From Puffinus mauretanicus (lineage: Eukaryota > Chordata > Aves > Procellariiformes > Procellariidae), in assembly GCA_023333565.1 (NCBI GenBank), contig JAJKFH010003762.1:310001-374000 (forward strand): a DNA stretch of 64,000 bases. The letters run 5' to 3'. Of the stretch, positions 35,701 to 46,330 are shown one piece after another; the stretch's first letter is position 1, and the number at the start of each line of letters is the position of its first letter. The translations under genes and the position numbers were made by a program. A model generated the notes under the pieces. It saw nothing but the letters and a program-made list of their open reading frames with translations, had not been told where the DNA came from and searched no databases.

Positions 35701-37667
35701 TGGAGCTAGTTAGTTGCAGAGTTAGCTTTATTATCTCTAAATCTGTTAGTTAACATTCATAATTCTAACTCTTGTTTTCTTTTAGGACATTGATGTCAGT
35801 TTATATACTGCAAACACAGATGAGGATGTAAGTAAACTTAAAATTTGACCAAAACTGGTCTAATACGGTAGCTTCATTTCTTCATTAGCAACTTTCTCCT
35901 AAGGCAGCCTTGGTCTAATTTGAGAAAAGTTTCAGAAATCAAATAGTTTGCCTTGGAAGGAACAGTTCTGTTAGTTCAAGTACTTATGATAAAAATAATT
36001 AATACCTGCTTACATAATTTATTGAATCACCTGCTGTTAAAATTAATCAATTAAAAAGGATGATCCAAAATGGTCTTATCAAAGCAAACACTGCTAAAAT
36101 AATGTTGGTATTCATTTGTAATTTGAGGAAGGAAAAAAGTGACAAAGAAAATACTTCCAAAGCTATTTAATGGAATAAAATACCAAAGAAGTGGAACATG
36201 GAGAGTAACTGGAGAGTAACTGTTAGCATCTACCTGTGCGTTTCTCTGCTTTTGCCATCCGCACGCACATTCTTTTAACTGAACTGAGCCAGAGAGGTTA
36301 ATCTATTGTAAGGGCTGATTTAACACCTGGTAATGTCAGGAAGATTTTCTTGAAATGGGACAGTCTGGTATGAAAGTCAGACAACCTGGGATTTATTCTT
36401 GGCTTTATTGTTGACTTAACGGAGAAATCAGTACCTCTGCTTCTTTTTCTTTAATTTGTGAAATACAGGTAATACCTACTTTCTCTTCTCCCCTACCTAT
36501 TTTGAATTCAGATCTCTGAATGAAAGTGCTATAGAACTGCTAAGAATAATACTAATTTAATTCCACTATGTTTAATTATATCCCAAATTCCTATCCTAAT
36601 TAGTTATTTTTCCATGTTCTTCATCAAGACACTATGTTTCACATCATCTTAGCAAACTGGTTGGCCTTTATGTTGTTAGCCCTTACAGCCAATCTTTGCA
36701 GATGTTTAAAAGTATTTGCATAGTAAGAATGGATATGTAGTATATAAAAATCAGCCACTTTGTGGTAAATTATATCTTACATTCACTTATTCCTTTTTAA
36801 TCGTAAAACTATTATAACTTCATTTTTTTCAGAAAGAATGCCAAGAACCTGTAATGAGATGCTTTTTGTTAGAGATGAAAGTGATTCTTCAGGAATGTCA
36901 TATCAAAAATTGTAGTAAAACACAGGATGTATTTAACATATGGAAAAATGGAAACGCAAGCTTAGAAAATAACAAGGTAAGTAACACCAACAGTCTGTGG
37001 AAAAAAGGCAAATCAAAAGAATTTCTTCAGTAGCAGAAATACCTCTTTTGTTATATGTAAGGTGGGATGCTACAGATGAAAGCAAATGAGATCCAGTAAC
37101 CTGTACAGATAACAATGAAAAAGCTACACATACAACGATGAAAAAGCAGAATTTAGTGTTTTTTAGAAAAACACTTTCAGGATTCCCATCAAAGCAAATA
37201 CTTTTGACTGTGCATGCATACGTATGTCAGGGTGTTTGAATGTGTATGTATAAATAACAGTTTGTAACTTCAGTATCTCAAGTCAGGTATGCTCAGACAC
37301 ATACAGAAATGTATCCTAATTTTCAAAGGGATAGCCACTTGCATCTCTCATTGAAGTGCTGTATCTTTGAAAGCTGATCCTACTCGGAAAGCAAGCCAGG
37401 AACTGCGCAGAAGTACCCTGGAACCTCCAGCAATGCTTTCTGTAGCCATTGACTGCATTGGAATTATTCACAAAAACAAGATAAACAAGGGTTAGTTCTC
37501 TATCAGAACAAATAGATCAGTATCCTGCTTTACTATTGCATTTTCTTTTTCAGTTGAATTCCACAACATCAGCAAAATGCAAAGAATGTGAAGAGTATGA
37601 AGAAAAAAATTTTACAGAATTTATACAGAGTTTTGTAAAGGTTATACAGAAGGAATGCAAGCACTGA
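10162..37667 (+). CDS. IL15: interleukin-15 precursor, six coding exons (join)
   Basis: Join of 10162-10224, 33845-33954, 35218-35299, 35786-35827, 36833-36976 and 37554-37667: 555 nt, 184 residues plus TGA. IL15 is a secreted or trans-presented four-helix cytokine that signals through IL2RB/IL2RG to sustain NK and memory CD8 T cells. Seen: a long hydrophobic leader (residues about 1-67) with the segment LYLLLNSHF, closely like the human leader; VPKT ahead of the mature start; W71 and D77, matching human mature W2 and D8 (D8 contacts IL2RB); C102, C109, C156 and C159, spaced like human C35, C42, C85 and C88; and Q179, matching human Q108 (a gamma-chain contact). Four N-glycosylation sequons lie at N125, N140, N149 and N166. 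The chicken protein is, from memory, about 187 residues with a leader over 60. IL2 and IL21 are excluded by the IL15-specific leader and the [16 protein letters not shown] region. The weakest link is exon 1, which lies 23.6 kb upstream. Confidence 0.93.
10725..11130. promoter_or_regulatory. GC/CpG-rich block, possible CpG island
   Basis: About 400 bp that is far richer in G+C and CpG than its surroundings; more than ten CpGs are visible, for example CCGCGCTGGCGGG near 10766-10778. Because stops are rare in GC-rich DNA, overlapping frames are open on both strands (up to 144 codons on minus); none is recognised. It ends close to a CAG/GTAGGG donor-like site at 11130. It may be an alternative or internal IL15 promoter, or an unrelated GC-rich insertion. 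Confidence 0.35.
12988..13268 (+). pseudogene. possible frameshifted membrane-protein relic
   Basis: The frame 12988-13227 encodes a hydrophobic segment ([18 protein letters not shown], residues about 12-29) followed by a charged, lysine/arginine-rich tail. In another frame, 13110-13268 is open for 52 codons with protein-like composition (Glu/Arg/Ser, then Ala/Gly) and ends at TAA 13266. The two could be joined by a one-base slip at the A6 run near 13150. I do not recognise the family. It may be a chance pair of frames, an old retrocopy, or an unspliced exon fragment. Confidence 0.2.
16773..16808. repeat. poly(A) tract flanked by inverted arms
   Basis: GATCTCTTT at 16773-16781 and its reverse complement AAAGAGATC at 16800-16808 flank a run of 21 A (16782-16802). 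It could form a hairpin, or it could be a tail-like run with a coincidental flank. Confidence 0.8.
19891..19906. repeat. poly(T) tract, 16 T
   Basis: Uninterrupted T run in IL15 intron 1, within a pyrimidine-rich stretch from about 19870. No element is recognised next to it. Confidence 0.9.
22479..22522. repeat. 22-bp perfect tandem duplication
   Basis: The unit beginning GAAAAATCAAATG and ending AAAATTTT occurs at 22479-22500 and again at 22501-22522 without a mismatch, which suggests a recent slippage event. Confidence 0.95.
23686..23712. repeat. poly(T) tract, 27 T
   Basis: Longest homopolymer of the window, followed by AAGAAAGAG. It might be the tail of an antisense retrocopy, but I see no matching gene to its left on the minus strand. 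Confidence 0.9.
28075..28096. repeat. (TTTG)n microsatellite
   Basis: About four to five TTTG units after a T run. Just upstream there is a short inverted repeat, ACCCTGAA...TTCAGGGT. Confidence 0.8.
28421..28446. repeat. A-run/GC/T-run palindrome
   Basis: Fourteen A, then GC, then ten T; the inner 22 bp (28425-28446) form a perfect A10-GC-T10 palindrome. Confidence 0.85.
28519..28544. repeat. inverted repeat, 11-bp perfect stem
   Basis: The stem TTCTCTATGCT pairs with AGCATAGAGAA across the four-base loop TCTG. It lies deep in intron 1. The stem is too short for a miRNA precursor. Confidence 0.8.
29798..30341 (-). mobile_element. ERVL-type solo LTR, antisense in IL15 intron 1
   Basis: Same family as the LTRs at 45112 and 50121, in reverse orientation: it starts TGTAGTGGGTTGG, passes the reversed poly(A) signal TTTAAT (29928-29933) beside GAGATAAAGACAG, and ends near CTAGTACA. 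The flanks ATAAT and ATACT agree at four of five bases, suggesting a worn 5-bp target duplication. No gag, pol or env sequence is present. The sequence is diverged, so the insertion is old. Confidence 0.8.
32206..32234. repeat. (AAAC)n microsatellite
   Basis: About seven AAAC units in intron 1, followed by CCAACCCAAAC. No other structure is seen. Confidence 0.9.
33845..33954 (+). CDS. IL15: IL15 coding exon 2, hydrophobic leader
   Basis: 110 nt, phase 0 in and phase 2 out (ends TG; the next exon supplies T to make Cys58). Residues 22-57 are the hydrophobic core of the signal peptide. The run [19 protein letters not shown] aligns residue by residue with the human leader HLRSISIQCYLCLLLNSHF. 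The acceptor is TGTCTTTCAG and the donor is GTAACT, weaker than the other donors of this gene. The unusually long IL15 leader is known to slow secretion and help couple the cytokine to IL15RA; that role is family knowledge, not visible here. Confidence 0.92.
33955..35217 (+). other. IL15: IL15 intron 2 (phase 2)
   Basis: 1,263 bp from GTAACT to GTTCCAG. Contains short TA-rich stretches near 35096-35125. No other feature seen. Confidence 0.85.
35218..35299 (+). CDS. IL15: IL15 coding exon 3, mature N-terminus and helix A
   Basis: 82 nt, phase 2 in and phase 0 out. It encodes residues 59-85, starting AYVPKTAAG and running into [12 protein letters not shown], equivalent to human AGLPKTEA and WVNVISDLKKIE. 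W71 and D77 match human mature W2 and D8. By alignment the mature protein should start close to residue 68. Cys69 just before Trp71 has no human counterpart. The acceptor is CTTCTGTTCCAG and the donor is GTAAGT at 35300. Confidence 0.94.
35300..35785 (+). other. IL15: IL15 intron 3 (phase 0)
   Basis: 486 bp from GTAAGT to CTTTTAG. Nothing else recognised. Confidence 0.9.
35786..35827 (+). CDS. IL15: IL15 coding exon 4, A-B loop micro-exon
   Basis: 42 nt, phase 0 on both sides, encoding 14 residues (86-99). [14 protein letters not shown] corresponds to human MHIDATLYTESDVH, the A-B loop and short strand. The acceptor is CTTTTAG and the donor is GTAAGT at 35828. A symmetrical 42-nt exon can be skipped without changing the frame, so splice forms lacking it are possible. 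Confidence 0.93.
35828..36832 (+). other. IL15: IL15 intron 4 (phase 0)
   Basis: 1,005 bp from GTAAGT to TTTTTTCAG. A small direct duplication, GGAGAGTAACT twice, lies near 36200-36222. Confidence 0.9.
36833..36976 (+). CDS. IL15: IL15 coding exon 5, helices B and C
   Basis: 144 nt, phase 0 on both sides, 48 residues (100-147). [16 protein letters not shown] matches human SCKVTAMKCFLLELQV; C102 and C109 have the seven-residue spacing of human C35 and C42. The glutamate of LLEMKV (E113) corresponds to the human residue that contacts the IL15 receptor alpha chain. C121 and C126 are additional cysteines not present in the human protein. Sequons occur at N125 (NCS) and N140 (NAS). The acceptor is CATTTTTTTCAG and the donor is GTAAGT at 36977. 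Confidence 0.95.
36977..37553 (+). other. IL15: IL15 intron 5 (phase 0)
   Basis: 577 bp from GTAAGT to CTTTTTCAG. Nothing else recognised. Confidence 0.9.
37554..37667 (+). CDS. IL15: IL15 coding exon 6, helix D and stop
   Basis: 114 nt including TGA, phase 0 in, residues 148-184. It contains [24 protein letters not shown], almost the human [24 protein letters not shown]. C156 and C159 match human C85 and C88. Q179 matches human Q108. The end, KECKH, differs from the human end and adds C182. Sequons lie at N149 (NST) and N166 (NFT). The acceptor is TTTTCTTTTTCAG. Confidence 0.96.
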   Translation: MNSTTSAKCKECEEYEEKNFTEFIQSFVKVIQKECKH

Positions 37668-37804
37668 CCAAAAGACACAAGCGGGGAACCAAGATTCTTT
37701 CACAAACTTCCTCAGAGAAATTAGATTATCACCAACAATAAACTGGAAAGAACATTGCTTACAATCCTACTTACATAGCATAACACGTAAGCAAGAATAA
37801 TAAA
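37668..37804 (+). terminator. IL15: IL15 3'UTR with two poly(A) signals
   Basis: After the stop there are AATAAA hexamers at 37737-37742 and 37799-37804. Either could direct 3' processing. No clear AUUUA-type instability cluster is visible before the first signal. The true cleavage site is unknown. Confidence 0.6.
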
Positions 37805-40800
37805 ATCCCTGTAATTCACAATGTATTCATAACTGAATACATAAAAATTATATTACTTGAAATATAAATGAAAGGAATTTAACAGGGTTTAAAGCTTCTT
37901 CTTGATGTAAAGTGTCTTTATTTTTTGGTAAGTCCATCTTAGGAAAAGAAATCCTGCCTAACTTACCAACCTTTCAACAAAATTCTTTAAGAGGATCTCA
38001 GGATATCTGCAGTGGGAACCTCCTCATGAACATCAGTTCAGGGCTAACTGAATGGGGTTTCAGAGAAAAGCTCTTCTATTATCATTACTAATATAAAATT
38101 ATTATACCCTGTTAAAGCCTTTGGCTATAGCTATTTTTGTTATCTGAAATCTATCCCTTTACCATCTGCGCTCCTAGAAGATCCTAGCTCATCTCTCACT
38201 TCTGTTAGTCATGTCTGACAGTTTTCCTTGCTTTTTTTTTTTTCTCACTACATTCCTTCAATGAACTAGTGTCAAAACACAAGCTGAGGCTTATTTGTCT
38301 GAAAGGTCTACTGGCTATCTCTTAATATATTTATTTCTACTATGGTTTTCAGGTAAACCCAATTACTTGTCTTACTTAAGAATTCAAAGTCAAAAATTAG
38401 AATATTTATTTAGAGATTGTTCCTTGCCTTTTTTTCCCTTTTGTACAATGGTAGCATAAGGGTATTAAAAATTATCTCAAGTCTTCTCAACAGACAGTAA
38501 TGCTGGTGCTTGGTTCCACTGTCCAATGACAGAACATGCTTTGTTAGTTCATTTGTTATCTCTGACACTACTTAGTCATTATGGTAATTACTACAGTTCC
38601 TTTAGCAATTATCAAAGATTTAAATCTAAATTTCAACCAAAGAATAGTACTGTAAATTTCATTCTCTGAATAAAACATGTGACCAAGTCTCTTACACACA
38701 CAAAAAAAATTCTATGTGATAGAAATCTTTCCTATGTAGTAGAGTTTGTAACTTTGGTCTCCTTTTGGGATAAGAACTTTGAAGGCAGGAATCATTTTTG
38801 ACCAGTTGTTGGAAATCATGATAACTGATTTCTAAGACTCAAAGCAAAGTCACCTGTCCCCTGGTAGTTCTGAAATGTTGCATAGTCTTCTTTCAGTTCT
38901 TCCTAAAGTAACTGCTTTCTTCATAATTCATAACCATGTCATACCAACTGCTATCCATAATATCCTCCAGGTGCCTCCATTTCTTCTAACTTCATTTGAT
39001 AAATGGCTGAGTCATTCAGCTGTCCACTTACCAGGAAGGAAGTTTCAATCTCATTATGGCAACAAATACACTGTCTCGTACTCCCTTATTGTTGGGTTAC
39101 ACCCAACAGTCAATCTTCAGCACTCTGAGGAGCTGAATCTCCAGTAAACTGTAAGAGAAAGAACATAAATGTGAGCACAGTGGATGTCATCTTCCAGGTG
39201 ACTTGTAGACTAACTGATTGGTAAATTCATAAGCACATTGATATCAGGATTAAACAATGGCAGAGGTATCACAGGAAAAATAAACGAATTATTTGTGACT
39301 GCAAAACATCAATGAAAGAAGTGTTTATTACATAGTTTGGATGAAGTAAACTGGTCCTACATCTTAAATTTTTCCTTAAAACAATGCTATGCGTTGAATA
39401 TGATTTTCTCTTACTTGATGTCACATGCATAGGCAAGGTAATACCGAGTTGCAACTGTGTTCTTTAATCAAAGAGATAAAAGGATTTTCCTTATTTCTAG
39501 CTTTGGGGGAGCTTGAGACACAGTCCAGCAGTATTCATGATGAGAGAAACAAACAACTCCTTTGCTCAGATAGTTTGCTTTATCTTGGCCATTGTGAAAA
39601 ACAGTTACCTGATTAATTTTATTCTGTTTCTCATTAAATCATTTACCAGTGGCAAGTATGTTAAATACTGTGAATTTGTCTTTCCAAAAGAATATTGCTA
39701 AGTCTGTGACCACTCAGCTTGTCACCCTGTTAGCCACTTTCTGTTGGACATTGGCCATATCTCTTTTATTTCGTTTCACCTCCGCCTGTTCCAGATGCAT
39801 ATTCTAGAACCAAAAAAGGCCATTTGCTAATCTAGTTCTCCAATATTTCTCCTGGGGTTTTCCTTTTCCTGAGAGCTAAGCTGCCAGTTGAAAGCTTTAC
39901 TACATCCTGAATCCTATGGTTATAAGAAATGATATGATCAGTATAGAGGATGGACTAAATTAAGGCCAGGTTGGTATTTTTTTTAGTGAGGGAATTCGTA
40001 CATGTCCCAGAGGAAAAGATTCAATATGACTAAGACATGCATGAATCTGATCTGACTTGGTACTGCAGGCAGAGCAGTAAAAACTAATTCAGGGTGCCTA
40101 CTTCTGAAGTAAACATCCCTATGTTGAGGAAGGTATTTCTTCTACAGAAGGTCTAGTCATTTGTGTGGCATTTACTATCTAATTTTTTCCAACTACTGTT
40201 GGTAAATATTAAGAAAAAGATTAATACTATATTTTCTCCAATTAATCCAACTCAGTTTGGGACTAAGGTGACTCATAGCAGAGTGTTTCTATGTTCAGAA
40301 AGAAAAATAACTACCTTTTGACTCCAGAAGAGAAGAATAATGCTATTCCACAGAAGTTTTGGACTACATAATTCTGTGCTCCTGATTTTGCAATAATTTA
40401 AAATCTATTTTTCCTTTCCTGGTATTCAGTAGCCATATTTCTGTCTACATTTTAACAGCATAATGCAAGTAGCACTAGTGCAGATGATGTCTGACATCCT
40501 CTGCCTCTTGTTGTTTTATTAGACCTTGAAGATAAATATTGGTTGCTTATCAATAGAACGTTCCCTCCAGTGGCTCCGAATATTTGAGCACCTGTTGATC
40601 AGGTACTGTGCAGATAATTTCACAGGAGACGTTTGAAAGTCCTCACAGTTTAAAGTCAGTTCTGGATCAGCATCAGTATGTTTATACCTCCCTCTTAAAA
40701 CACATAAGAGAATTTAACGAATAATTTCTGCAGTCCAGATTTTCTTTTAAGCAGTCCATCTATGCTGCATGTTCCACAGATTTCAGTTTCTGCAATGTTC

Positions 40801-43800
40801 GACTGTCTTTTACAATTACAGGGCACAGCATGTCTTATCAATTTCATTTCCCTAGTAGATATTTGGACCTTAAAAGTCGCATCTGACAGTTTCCCCACAA
40901 TTTTTTAAGTCAGTCCAATTTCTGACTAAGGTTATACAGTGATTTAATTAAGCTAGTAATACGGCATTATCACTGTTGAGTACACTGAAGGAGTATTCTC
41001 GTCTGATAACCAAAGTAAGTTTTTACATCTGAGTGGCCCTCCTTAGGCATTTACCCATATGGATGCATAAGTCTGTAATAATTAATCACTGCCCAGAGGT
41101 AGTGGTCCATTTGTCCCTTCTTTAACCAAGGAGATGCTATTTTTATAGGCAAGATGCCTTCAGTGAGAAGCCAGCCGCCATGGGAACCTTAAGAGCAAGC
41201 AAAGGGCAGGCTAATAGAGTACTGCAGGTCTATAGCTGATGGTCTGTTTTGCCCAGACAGAAGCAGGTGACTCCTCATTTGACTTGAGTGATGATATGGG
41301 TGGTTTCATCTTTTTCAAATCCCCTTTTAAGGGATTGATATAAGTGTTCACTGATGCTAGTTCATTTGGAAATGAGAACTTTGTGAAAGCCAGAATCATT
41401 AATGCTAGTGGAAAAAGGCAAATTCTGAACTGCAGCTATCTCTCTTGTTGGGAGCTTCACTGTTTTGGGGAAAAGATAAAAAAAAAGGAATTCTTTGCCT
41501 GCAGTGAAGTAGCTGGGGGCTCAGCAGCAATTTCAGATTATCCATCTTGTTCAAATGGCTGTGTGAGGAAAATAATAGAAACATACTTTAGGAACCATTC
41601 CAGCTCCACGTGGCAAAAGCTCAGAGAAACAATGAACATTTGAGTCAGTCAGCCCAAAGTACAGTGGTAACACTTAAGAAGGAGGACAAACAGTGTATTT
41701 GCTATATATATATCAACAGGCATTCTCTACAGTTAAAGAAGTGTTTCAACTGCTTCAACCCTTAATCAAGGGTGCAGATTCAAAGTTTCATAGAAGCCAA
41801 GGAGGGCAGCTACTGTAGAAGCCAGTACAGCGTATGTTGATTTAATCCCCTGAAAGCAACACCCTGCTCTTTCTTGGTTTTCCTGCTGCAGCTTTCTGAA
41901 CAGGCCCAACAGAGATTTCAACAGAGATTCAGGTTTTTTTCATAAGTCTAGTTCAGCACCTGAAAAATAGTGATATTGTTACATGCCTTAACAGAAAATG
42001 TCATTGACTTAACCATTGCCTGCATGTTTTGCCAGTTACATTTTTGAGTCCCAAAGAACTGTTCCATTTTTCAGTAGTTCTGTCTCTAAGTAGGAATACG
42101 AGACATGCCTGTGCAGCAGATCATAGGGGTTGAAGGGGCTACACTGGAGCAACAATGTTAACCTCCTATCACACCAGAGGAACAGTGAATGTTTCCAGAA
42201 GTATCATCTATTTTGTAAAGCAAAGTAAAGGACATTTGCATTTACACAGAAAACTACTGCCCAGTAGGTTATGGCCTCCAGGTAAACTGACTAGGACAGA
42301 GGCATGTTGCAAAGTAGCTAGACATATAGCACTAGATAATCACATCACTACCCATTCAAAGTACGTAAATTACATGCACAATTTTTAGTCAACTCATTTG
42401 TCTAGGGAGCTGCATCACAGATATTGTTGTTCTACTGCCCATTAAACCCAAACTAAGTGCTCTGTCATCCTTGTGAATCTCTTTCTCTGCCTGCCATTCT
42501 TTCCTAGTTTAATGCGGGCAACACCACAACAGGATGGAGCTATTAATATTTTGTTGCATTTCTTATAGGAAGAATATAGAACAAATATATAGAAACAATA
42601 TTATAATAAAGTTGTTTAAGATTAGCCTAGCTGTAATTGTCAATGACTCCAATATCATAAGATTTGCTTTTCTCACAGTTATGCTCAAAGGTTACTGAGC
42701 TGCCAATTTCTTCCTTGTAGTATTGGAAAGACAGGAAAAATGAAACATCCACTACAGGAATGAAAGCAAACAGAAGAAAGGAAAAGAAATGAGAGCCACC
42801 TTAAATGGTAACAGTGAAAGCAAAATTATTCCAACTCACTGTGAATCTACTGCATCAGTTCTTTCTGAGTAGCAGAATTTGGCAAGAGGCTGGATGGAAA
42901 TAAGGATACATCTGCAATTTCAAAGTTAAAGAGTAAATTTCAAAGAGTACTTCCCACAACTGCAGTCAGATCATTCATGTCTTCCCCCTAACAGGCACCA
43001 AAGGGGACTTTCGGAAGACTTTGGAAATTCCCATCCTGAGTCCCTGAACCCAGGTCATGATGGGATAACTTGACAGGAGTATTAAGAATGTGAGAATGAA
43101 CTAGCTGCTCAGAAAAAGTGGATGAAGCCAAAGCAAGAGACACAAACTTCATTGTATCCTTAAGTCAGTATTGGTGTTCTTGAAAATAGATGTAGTATTG
43201 ATTTTTATCCAAACTGGCCTCCACTTGCAGCTCATCCATATGAAGGCATACCTTACTAGCAATAGAAACAGCATTGCAAACCAGAATCAGTACAGCATCA
43301 GGAGACTGATCAACATGACATTGAGCCATACTTAAAAGGGGACTATTCTGTAGTCTGTAAAGAGCTATACCTTCTCTAGAGGCAAAGAAAAAACAATTAA
43401 ACTTTGCTACTATGCTCTCTATGGAATATTACTTACATGCACTTAAAGAGGAAAAGAAAGCCATAAATGGGTAGGTTATGTATTTTGCAATAATAAGATC
43501 AAATCAGCATCTCTAAGCTGTTTCCTTCCAATTATTTTCCTCCAAAACCTGGAAATGTTGGAGAATTCTCATCTCCTTGTCAAAAGGCTTAATTAGGCCA
43601 ATAATCAACACCTTAAACAAAGACATAAAGAAATAAAATTCTTCCAAAACCTCCCCCCTTCTGAATGCTTATTAGAGGTGGTATTTTCTTGGTCAAGTCA
43701 AGCTGATCAAGAATCAATTGGATTTGTAAAAATAGGGGAGAAAATGGGCAAATACAATGAAGAATGAAACATCTGTTTATATGACCGACTTATCTGTACC

Positions 43801-45111
43801 ATGGCATAGGCAGATCACTACCTCTAAAAGTGAAAAATGTATGGGGGAAAAAAGGGATGAAGCTAGAACATAAACAGAAATCAGGGGGAATTCTGGGAAA
43901 TTGCTTGAGAAATACCTAAGGCTAAAGAAGCTTATTTTAACTTTAGCATACAAATGAATATCTTATCCTGGTTCTCTTCCTTCTGAGTCTGAATCAGACT
44001 TTTCAGAGATAGATGGTGACTAACTATTGGGTAAAAGCTTTAAAGTCTCAGCCAGGTGGTGAATGGGGAGGGAAGCAGTTGAAGAAATATCGGGAGTTAT
44101 CTAAGGTGTGAGGCATAATCTTCAGAACATGTCCTCGTGGACAAAAGAAATGAATTGATGTAAATGCCTTCATCCCCAACTAATTTATTAGAGTCCATTT
44201 GTAAAAACATATGTCCAACAGAAATGGATCATGACAGAGTTCCTATCAACTGTGACTCTAATGCTATGTCGCCCAAGAAAAGAATTGAATCTTTCATCCT
44301 ATTCTTTCAAAATCTGATTTCCCTGGGGAACGTAAACAGGTTTATATTCCAATAGGATGTCTCCACAGTTCTTCCAAATTTCCAAAACCACGTATTTACT
44401 TAAGATTTATTTTGTAATACAGCTAGTCTTTCATTATATTCAAATTCCCTAGGCAAGAAGAAAAAAACAGCATGGGTTCACTCCCAGACTGTAATTCCAG
44501 AAAGTCCTGAATTACACAAACTTTGCCCCTTTGTTTCTTTTCCTAGTGAGACTCAGTACTCCTCCGGGTTTTCCACTTCAATATATACAGGTCAGAGTTC
44601 AATCTCCATGTACAATTACAGAAACTCTGTAGTCACCCAGATAAACCAACCTGCTATATGGCTTAATATATCCTCCAGCAACCTCACTTTCCTTTCCTGT
44701 GTCTCACATCAACCACTCTTACAGCATAAAAAGGATTATCTGCACTTTCTGTTGAGCAGAAGAGTATTTGTCAAAGTTACAGGTTTTAACAAAGGTTGCA
44801 GCTGACTGAAACTCTTCTGCCTTACATCACTTCTCCCTGTGCCATTAGCTTCTTCAGCATAAAAAGAGGTTCAGTAATTCTGATTTCCTACTCTGTGGTT
44901 ACAGTTTTATACAAAATAATGCTTTCTTTAAACCTGATGAAATAGAGCTTAGAATTAGCCAGTTTGTTCAGTGCCAAAACTTTCTATATCTTTCTGTAAG
45001 TGGTTGTGCCTTTCAAATTAAATAAACATGCATAATCTGTGATATGGAAAATTATCTGGTGCTCAGGGGGTCAATATGCAGCACATATATATAAAAATAA
45101 AAATATATTTT
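37805..45111. other. 3' flank of IL15, no recognised gene
   Basis: AT-rich sequence with chance frames such as 38875-39147 and 41344-41643 (99 codons, no known motif). No repeat family recognised. Confidence 0.5.
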
Positions 45112-45681
45112 TGTCGTGGTTTAACCCCAGCTGGCCACTGAGCACCACGCAGCCGCTCGCTCACTCCCCCCACAATGGGATGGGGGAGAGAATCAGAAGG
45201 GTAAAAGTGAGAAAACTCGTGGGTTGAGATAAAGACAGTTTAATAGGGAAAGCAAAAGCCACGTGCGCAAGCAAAGCAAAACAAGGGATTCATTCACTAC
45301 TTCCCATCAGAAGGCAGATCTTCAGCCATCTCCAGGAAAGCAGGGCTCCACCACGCGTAACGGTGACTTGGGAAGACAAACGCCATCACTCCGAACGTCC
45401 CCCCCGTTCTTCTTCATTGCCCAGCCTTTTATGCTGAGCATGACGTCATATGGTATGGAATAGCCCATTAGCCAGCTGGGCCAGCCGTCCCGGCCACACT
45501 CCCTCCCAGCCCCCCGTGCACCTGGCAGGGCACGGGAAGATGAAAAGTCCTTGAGTCCTTGACTAGCGTAAACATTACTTCGCAACAACCAAAAACATCG
45601 GTGTGTTATCAACATTATTCTCATACTACATCCAAAACACATAGGAAGAAAATCAACTCCATCCCAGCTGAAACTAGGACA
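45112..45681 (-). mobile_element. ERVL-type solo LTR, reverse orientation
   Basis: Begins TGTCGTGGTTTAACCCCAG and ends AACTAGGACA. Read on the minus strand it has the order of the 50121 copy: U3 start, CRE-like TGACGTCA (45441-45448), poly(A) signal (TTTAAT, 45239-45244, on plus) and U5. The flanks ATTTT and GTTTT agree at four of five bases. No internal retroviral sequence follows on either side, so it is a solo LTR. Confidence 0.85.
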
Positions 45682-45700
45682 GTTTTATATATATTAAAAA

Positions 45701-45718
45701 GCATATATATATATATAT
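45701..45718. repeat. (AT)n microsatellite
   Basis: Short AT run filling the gap between the LTR and the CR1 end. It may mark the CR1 insertion site. Confidence 0.8.
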
Positions 45719-45910
45719 GAAACACTGGAACAGGTTGCCCAGAGAGGTGGTAGATGCCACATCCCTGGAAACATTCAAGTTCAGGTTGCACGGGGCTCTG
45801 AGCAACTTGATCTAGTTGAAGATGTCCCTGTCCACGGTGGGGGGGTTGGACTAGATGACCTTTAAAGGTCCCTTCCAACCCAAACCATTCTATGATTCTA
45901 TGATTCTATG
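45719..45910 (+). mobile_element. CR1 LINE 3' end
   Basis: About 190 bp of the conserved CR1 3' region (GAACAGGTTGCCCAGAGAGG ... GGACTAGATGACC ... CCTTCCAACCCAAACCATTC), ending in the diagnostic ATTCTATG 8-bp repeats. It is 5'-truncated and noncoding. It is less diverged than the CR1 relic at 9057, so probably a younger insertion. Confidence 0.95.
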
Positions 45911-46162
45911 TGCTTTATTTTATCTTTTGATTATTCAATCTTCCTATGAATCTGTATCTTCTGGTGTTTTGTTTGCTCTATCCAGATGGTAAATTTACCA
46001 TTATCTAACCTGAATTGGTTTTTTTTTTCCTACTAAAAAGAAATCTTTTTTCTTATGTTATCTAAGTCATATTTATGAATAAATATGCGCAGCTGTCTTA
46101 TATGATGATACATTAATAGTGTTGCTTTTAAATAGACACTGGTCAAACTCTAGTATGAGAGA

Positions 46163-46191
46163 TTAATATGTTCTATGCCAGAACATATTAA
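46163..46191. repeat. inverted repeat, 12-bp perfect arms
   Basis: TTAATATGTTCT (46163-46174) and its exact reverse complement (46180-46191) flank a 5-base loop. An AT-rich simple region follows. Confidence 0.85.
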
Positions 46192-46207
46192 ATGATGAAA
46201 ACTGTGA

Positions 46208-46330
46208 TTATGTTAGAATATAATAATAAAATAATAACAATATAATGATACATAACCATATTGTTTATGTTACATAATATAATCATAATCTAATAATAAA
46301 ATAATGTTGCTTTAATACAATATAATCACA
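46208..46330. repeat. AT-rich low-complexity stretch
   Basis: Irregular ATAAT and AATAAT units with few G or C. There is no fixed period over the whole length. Confidence 0.7.

Noticed and set aside
41344..41643. 99-codon plus-strand frame after IL15
   Set aside because: No signal peptide, domain or splice pattern that I recognise; chance frame in flanking DNA.
45322..45642. 106-codon minus-strand frame
   Set aside because: Lies inside the LTR at 45112-45681; LTR shadow.
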